A stretch of DNA of 47,545 bases from Oxalobacteraceae bacterium (GTDB taxonomy: Bacteria; Pseudomonadota; Gammaproteobacteria; Burkholderiales; Burkholderiaceae_D), in the NCBI GenBank assembly GCA_947448025.1, contig CANFLV010000025.1, positions 1 through 47,545 of the forward strand. The letters run 5' to 3'. Each line of letters starts with the position of its first letter. Position 1 is the first letter of the stretch. The position numbers and the translations under genes are program-made. Positions 44,153 to 47,545 of the stretch are shown here, in pieces. Below the pieces are notes generated by a model. The model made no database searches. It was not told the origin of the DNA and worked only from the letters and a program-made list of their open reading frames with translations.

Positions 44153-46969
44153 TTATACCATCAACAGTGAAACACTGTTAGCGCCGAATGTTGGCGTAGC
44201 AGTACTGAGGTCCATCACGCCGGTCAACTGAACAACTGTATCTGTTCCGTTCACAAATGAAGCGCCCGCAGAGTTGTCAACAACGACAAATGTATTGCCG
44301 CCATATACAAACCAATTGACCAGTGATGTTGAACCCACACCGCCATTACCTGCTGCCGCAGCATTAACCCAGTCAAGGAACACGGAAGTCGAAGCATTCA
44401 ATCCGGTAACTTGAGTCAGTGCGACAGGGGTGCCGTTAGCGACTGCTGCTGTACCTGACAATGTCAGAGTATCGCCAGCTGAAAGGTCGGTGATCACTGT
44501 GTAGTGAGCTGAGTCAACAACTGCACCTTTGAGTGTAATAATATCCGCACCAGTGCCGGTGGTGATTGTATTTACACCCAGAACGCCAGCAGCATTGCCC
44601 AACGTTACTGTATCTACACCGGAACCACCAACATATGTATTGTTGCCAGAAAGTGCAGTGAACGCATTTGCACCATTGCCAAAGCTAACGTTGTTGTTAC
44701 CGCTCGTCGCAGTTGTAAAAGTATCAGCACCCGTACCGCCCGTCACGGTATTGTTACCAGTTGCAGCACCATTCACCACGTTTGTACCATCACCCAATGT
44801 GAGGGTGTTTGCTAACGCGTTGGCGATAGTCACTGTGTCAGCACCCGAACCGCCGATGTATGTGGCTTTGACTGTTGTAGCTGACAGCACCACAGTGTTC
44901 GTACCACCTCCAGTTACGCCTTTAATTGTTGCTGCAGAAGTCAGAGCTCCTGCTGTCCAAGCAAAGCCAGCGCCTACACCTGTCATTCCACTTGCATCAA
45001 CCGAAGTCAACGAGGTATCAACATCAGTCAGGGCTAATTCCAACGGTGTTGCACCAGCAATTGTTAAAGCTTTGGTTGTATTCGTCGAACCCAAGGTCAA
45101 CGTTTCAGTTGCAGCCAAGTGGCTGGCTGTTGTCGTATCAACAAGCGTGACATTAATATTCTCAATACCGGCCGCTGCCACGGAATTGGTGACCGATGTA
45201 CCAGCAGTTTTCAATGTCAATGCCAATGCATCAGCTGCACCAGTTGCGTTGACCAAGCTATAGGTAACTGCAAAACCGGCTTGACCAGTGATTGTCAGAT
45301 CAGCACCTGCTGCGACATTGGTGAATGACGATGCACCAGTGATAGCACCAGCTGCAAGGTGGGCAAAACCTGTAGCATCAAAAGCGCCGTTAGCTGCGGC
45401 ACCCATTTGCAGAGTTTCAAAATTTACGAGCTTGCTGTTAGTTGCAAAAGTTGCTGTATTCGATACCAGCACGTCTGCTGTGCCGGCGCCACCATCGATT
45501 ACCTTGCTTGCAACGCCTGTAATGGTGACAGTATCCGCTCCAGAACCACCTTCGTAGGTAGTTTGAGTCGACAGCAGTGTTACTGAATTGTTACCGGAAG
45601 TCGCAGAAGCGTTCACGTCTGTAACAGTAGCAATTCCGCTAACGTTTGCTGTTAAACCAGCAGAACCAGAAACAGCAACTGTTTTCAGCGTAGTAAGACC
45701 TGCTGCTGATTGCAAAGTCAGGGCCTTATCACCAGCAACAGTCAGCGCTGTTGCCGCTGTATCAGCGATGTTGGCAATTGTCGAGTTTGCACCGGTTACT
45801 TTAACGTTAATAGTCTTAAAGTGATTGCTTGCATCGGTAATCGTGTTAGCGCCGCTCAAGCCATTTACGTTCAGAGCCAATGTGGTAGCTGTCTCTGTAG
45901 TTAATCCACTAGTGATACCCAGTGTACCGGCCACACCGGAAAGGTTCAGAGTCGACAACGCGTTCGACGAAATTGTCGAAGCACCGTAGTTGCTAAGACT
46001 AACTGTTGAAATGGTCGCTGCAGCAGTTGTGCTACCGGCATTCAAATCGGAGATTGCTACGCCGCCATCGACGACACCACTCTTTGCAGCAGCAGCACTT
46101 ACCGCAGCTGTTGTCACTTCACCAGCAGAGTTTTTCACTTCGGAAACAGCAGTAACAGCTGCAGCAGCAGTAACTGGAGCAGATTGATTTACTGTTACTG
46201 AAGTTGTACCAGCTTTACCGTTCACCGTAACAGCACCACCAGTAACGGTAATACCGGCACTGGCTGTCGAGGAAGTGATATTTTGTGTAATCGTGTCGAC
46301 TGTGCCGCCGGTTACAGTAATAGCGCCAGCAGTTCCAGTTGCAGCAAATTTATCAGTCGCAGTGATTGTCACTGCACCTGTCGGTGCAGCTGCACCACCA
46401 ACAGTAATAGTGCCGCCAACTGCATTGATACCCAGTGCCGTCAGATTAACTGAAGTACCGCCATCAATTGCTGTCGCTGCAGCCGCTTGCGCTGTGTCTG
46501 TCGCCAAAATTGCACCGGTAGCACCAGAGAGCGTCAAACCGCCAGCGCCATTCACTGTTTGTGTCGAGCCACCAGCAACGGATACAGCACCAGTAGAATC
46601 AGAAGCAGTAACCGCTGTAGTTGTCGCAGCAGTCAATGTTGCGCCACCAGTAGTCGAAGTGACGAGTGTGGTTAAGCCAGTCCAAGCAGTAGTGTCAGCA
46701 GTTAATGTGCTAGTGCTAGTGAAATTAGCAATTTCAACGTTTTTAACTGAGGTGCTAAGCGCTGCGGTTGATGTGTTCAGCGCCGAAGTCACTGTCAGAT
46801 TCAGGGTGTCAACACCATCTCCGCCGTTGATGGAGTCGAATGTTGTCAGCGCATTAACGCCAGCGCTTGTATTTGCAATGAATGTATCACCGGCTGCAGT
46901 ACCAACAACATTATCAATACCAGTAGTGAGCGACCTGTTGCGAACAAATAAAAAACTTATTAAAAACAA
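44153..46969 (-). CDS. Large secreted beta-repeat surface (S-layer/RTX-like) protein 2, abrupt N-terminus
   Basis: The 938-residue frame is a collinear paralogue of protein 1. Shared landmarks include LTTGID near the start, VKNVE, TTAVT, GGSTQTV, SNYGAS / ANYGAG and LNGLSG.NTITD. It contains more RTX-like GGxGADT units (for example GGSGADTVTI and GGTGADTFTT) and ends YGGNTFVVVDNSAG...GTDTVVQLTGV, a likely type I secretion signal. Like copy 1 it opens at a TTG followed by 13 atypical residues (MFLISFLFVRNRS) directly before LTTG, with no clear ribosome binding site or promoter. It could be a silent cassette or a TTG-initiated gene. It faces copy 1 across the glycosyltransferase block. Confidence 0.78.
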   Translation of the reverse strand: MFLISFLFVRNRSLTTGIDNVVGTAAGDTFIANTSAGVNALTTFDSINGGDGVDTLNLTVTSALNTSTAALSTSVKNVEIANFTSTSTLTADTTAWTGLTTLVTSTTGGATLTAATTTAVTASDSTGAVSVAGGSTQTVNGAGGLTLSGATGAILATDTAQAAAATAIDGGTSVNLTALGINAVGGTITVGGAAAPTGAVTITATDKFAATGTAGAITVTGGTVDTITQNITSSTASAGITVTGGAVTVNGKAGTTSVTVNQSAPVTAAAAVTAVSEVKNSAGEVTTAAVSAAAAKSGVVDGGVAISDLNAGSTTAAATISTVSLSNYGASTISSNALSTLNLSGVAGTLGITSGLTTETATTLALNVNGLSGANTITDASNHFKTINVKVTGANSTIANIADTAATALTVAGDKALTLQSAAGLTTLKTVAVSGSAGLTANVSGIATVTDVNASATSGNNSVTLLSTQTTYEGGSGADTVTITGVASKVIDGGAGTADVLVSNTATFATNSKLVNFETLQMGAAANGAFDATGFAHLAAGAITGASSFTNVAAGADLTITGQAGFAVTYSLVNATGAADALALTLKTAGTSVTNSVAAAGIENINVTLVDTTTASHLAATETLTLGSTNTTKALTIAGATPLELALTDVDTSLTSVDASGMTGVGAGFAWTAGALTSAATIKGVTGGGTNTVVLSATTVKATYIGGSGADTVTIANALANTLTLGDGTNVVNGAATGNNTVTGGTGADTFTTATSGNNNVSFGNGANAFTALSGNNTYVGGSGVDTVTLGNAAGVLGVNTITTGTGADIITLKGAVVDSAHYTVITDLSAGDTLTLSGTAAVANGTPVALTQVTGLNASTSVFLDWVNAAAAGNGGVGSTSLVNWFVYGGNTFVVVDNSAGASFVNGTDTVVQLTGVMDLSTATPTFGANSVSLLMV

Positions 46970-46980
46970 TGATTTAAGCT
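46926..46980 (-). repeat. 55-bp leader shared with the first surface-protein gene, copy 2
   Basis: Read on the minus strand from AGCTTA (46980) to CGCTCAC (46926), this segment has the same length as 31359-31413 and about 35 of 55 bases in common. The TTG is again at offset 12. It marks the common 5' boundary of the two surface-protein genes. Confidence 0.55.
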
Positions 46981-47150
46981 AAAAATTTAACTGACAGACA
47001 TAAGCCGTGTACTTCCTGTGGTTCAGGACCAAACAACGGTCATTAATCCGAAGGTGAATTTACTACTTAAGTCCTTGATCAGGCTTGCCATTCATTAAAA
47101 ACACGGTGTGCATCGCGTGTACAAATTCAACATGATTCAGATTATCCGGG

Positions 47151-47522
47151 CTACCTTTTTCGCAGAGGTGATTGATCTAGAGGCGGACTGAAATTTTCGC
47201 CAAGTAACAATGTAGCCTTGTTTTCCGGAGTAGATTTCATAGCTACTTTTGACCGCATTTTTAGCAGATGAGGAGTTTGAATTGTTATATCAAGCGTAGG
47301 GGGCACACCAATCGAAGCTATGAGCTCGTCCATTGCCTTAGAGGTAACGCCGGCTTCTTTAAAAACCTGAACAGCACTTTTGCACAAAGCAAATTTAAGT
47401 GGAGCCACTCCTTGCTCTAGTCGCATCAATGTTGTGCGGTTTACGCCAAGAATTGCGGCGAGATCGCCTTGACTCATGCCTAGTGCGTTTCTTACCGCAC
47501 AAACATAAGCCACCCAGAACAT
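47151..47522 (-). CDS. XRE-family helix-turn-helix regulator, start near the window edge
   Basis: The 123-residue protein carries a Cro/CI-type helix-turn-helix at about residues 8-35 (ALGMSQGDLAAILGVNRTTLMRLEQG). The C-terminal half is not recognised. The frame remains open upstream to the window end, so a longer N-terminus is possible; the ATG at 47522 has no obvious binding site. It lies on the same strand as the second surface-protein gene, about 180 bp upstream, and could regulate it, though proximity is the only support. Confidence 0.75.
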   Translation of the reverse strand: MFWVAYVCAVRNALGMSQGDLAAILGVNRTTLMRLEQGVAPLKFALCKSAVQVFKEAGVTSKAMDELIASIGVPPTLDITIQTPHLLKMRSKVAMKSTPENKATLLLGENFSPPLDQSPLRKR

Positions 47523-47545
47523 ACATTTGGATGGATCGCGTAATA

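Noticed and set aside
44529-46982. Long Val/Pro/Ala-rich plus-strand frames
   Set aside because: Antisense shadows of the Thr/Gly/Asn-rich surface-protein gene, which produces Val/Pro-rich reverse frames.

Overview
The window looks like a chromosome segment of a betaproteobacterium of the order Burkholderiales, most likely Oxalobacteraceae (Herminiimonas/Janthinobacterium-like). This rests on recognising the proteins and on the hemF-nadD-rsfS-rlmH-maf-rng gene order; no database search was run.

Region 1 (about 0.2-25 kb) is conserved housekeeping DNA. On the minus strand are fbp and pepN, a quinone oxidoreductase and a DMT-type transporter. A plus-strand run follows: yebC, purD, hemF, nadD, rsfS, rlmH, maf, rng and a divergent hutI-like gene. 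An envelope block comes next, with waaF and msbA on the minus strand and two LPS-core-type glycosyltransferases on the plus strand. A small accessory pair (68-aa protein plus AbiEii-like nucleotidyltransferase) sits just before dnaE and trhO.

Region 2 (about 25-47.5 kb) is an accessory surface-layer and glycosylation island. It starts with a complete type I secretion operon (ABC exporter, HlyD-type adaptor, TolC-type outer membrane protein; minus strand) that has a perfect CRP-type palindrome upstream. A tyrosine recombinase lies between this operon and the first of two very large, Thr/Ala/Gly-rich, beta-strand-repeat secreted proteins. The two proteins (31370-34366 plus; 44153-46969 minus) are collinear paralogues facing each other. 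Both begin abruptly at the same LTTGID point, with a TTG codon at the same offset and related 55-bp leaders. Neither shows the N-terminal region I associate with full-length relatives. Between them lie a DUF6447-like small protein, an acetyltransferase, three GT4 glycosyltransferases (two of them paralogues), a methyltransferase and the 3' remnant of a second methyltransferase.

From 41.0 to 44.15 kb there is an array of direct repeats, about 40-110 bp each, with a GTGGGTGTCC core and in several copies a CTACTC/GAGTAG hairpin. The order is R1 - REP-type (Y1) transposase - R2 - BrnT/BrnA toxin-antitoxin - R3 - IS3 remnant - R4 - unassigned DNA - R5 - second surface protein.

Working model (inference): the exporter secretes the large surface proteins, the glycosyltransferases and acetyltransferase decorate them or the surface glycan, and the inverted paralogues, recombinase and repeats allow rearrangement. 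This resembles in outline the invertible S-layer locus of Campylobacter fetus, but with different parts. No CRISPR array, rRNA or tRNA gene was seen.
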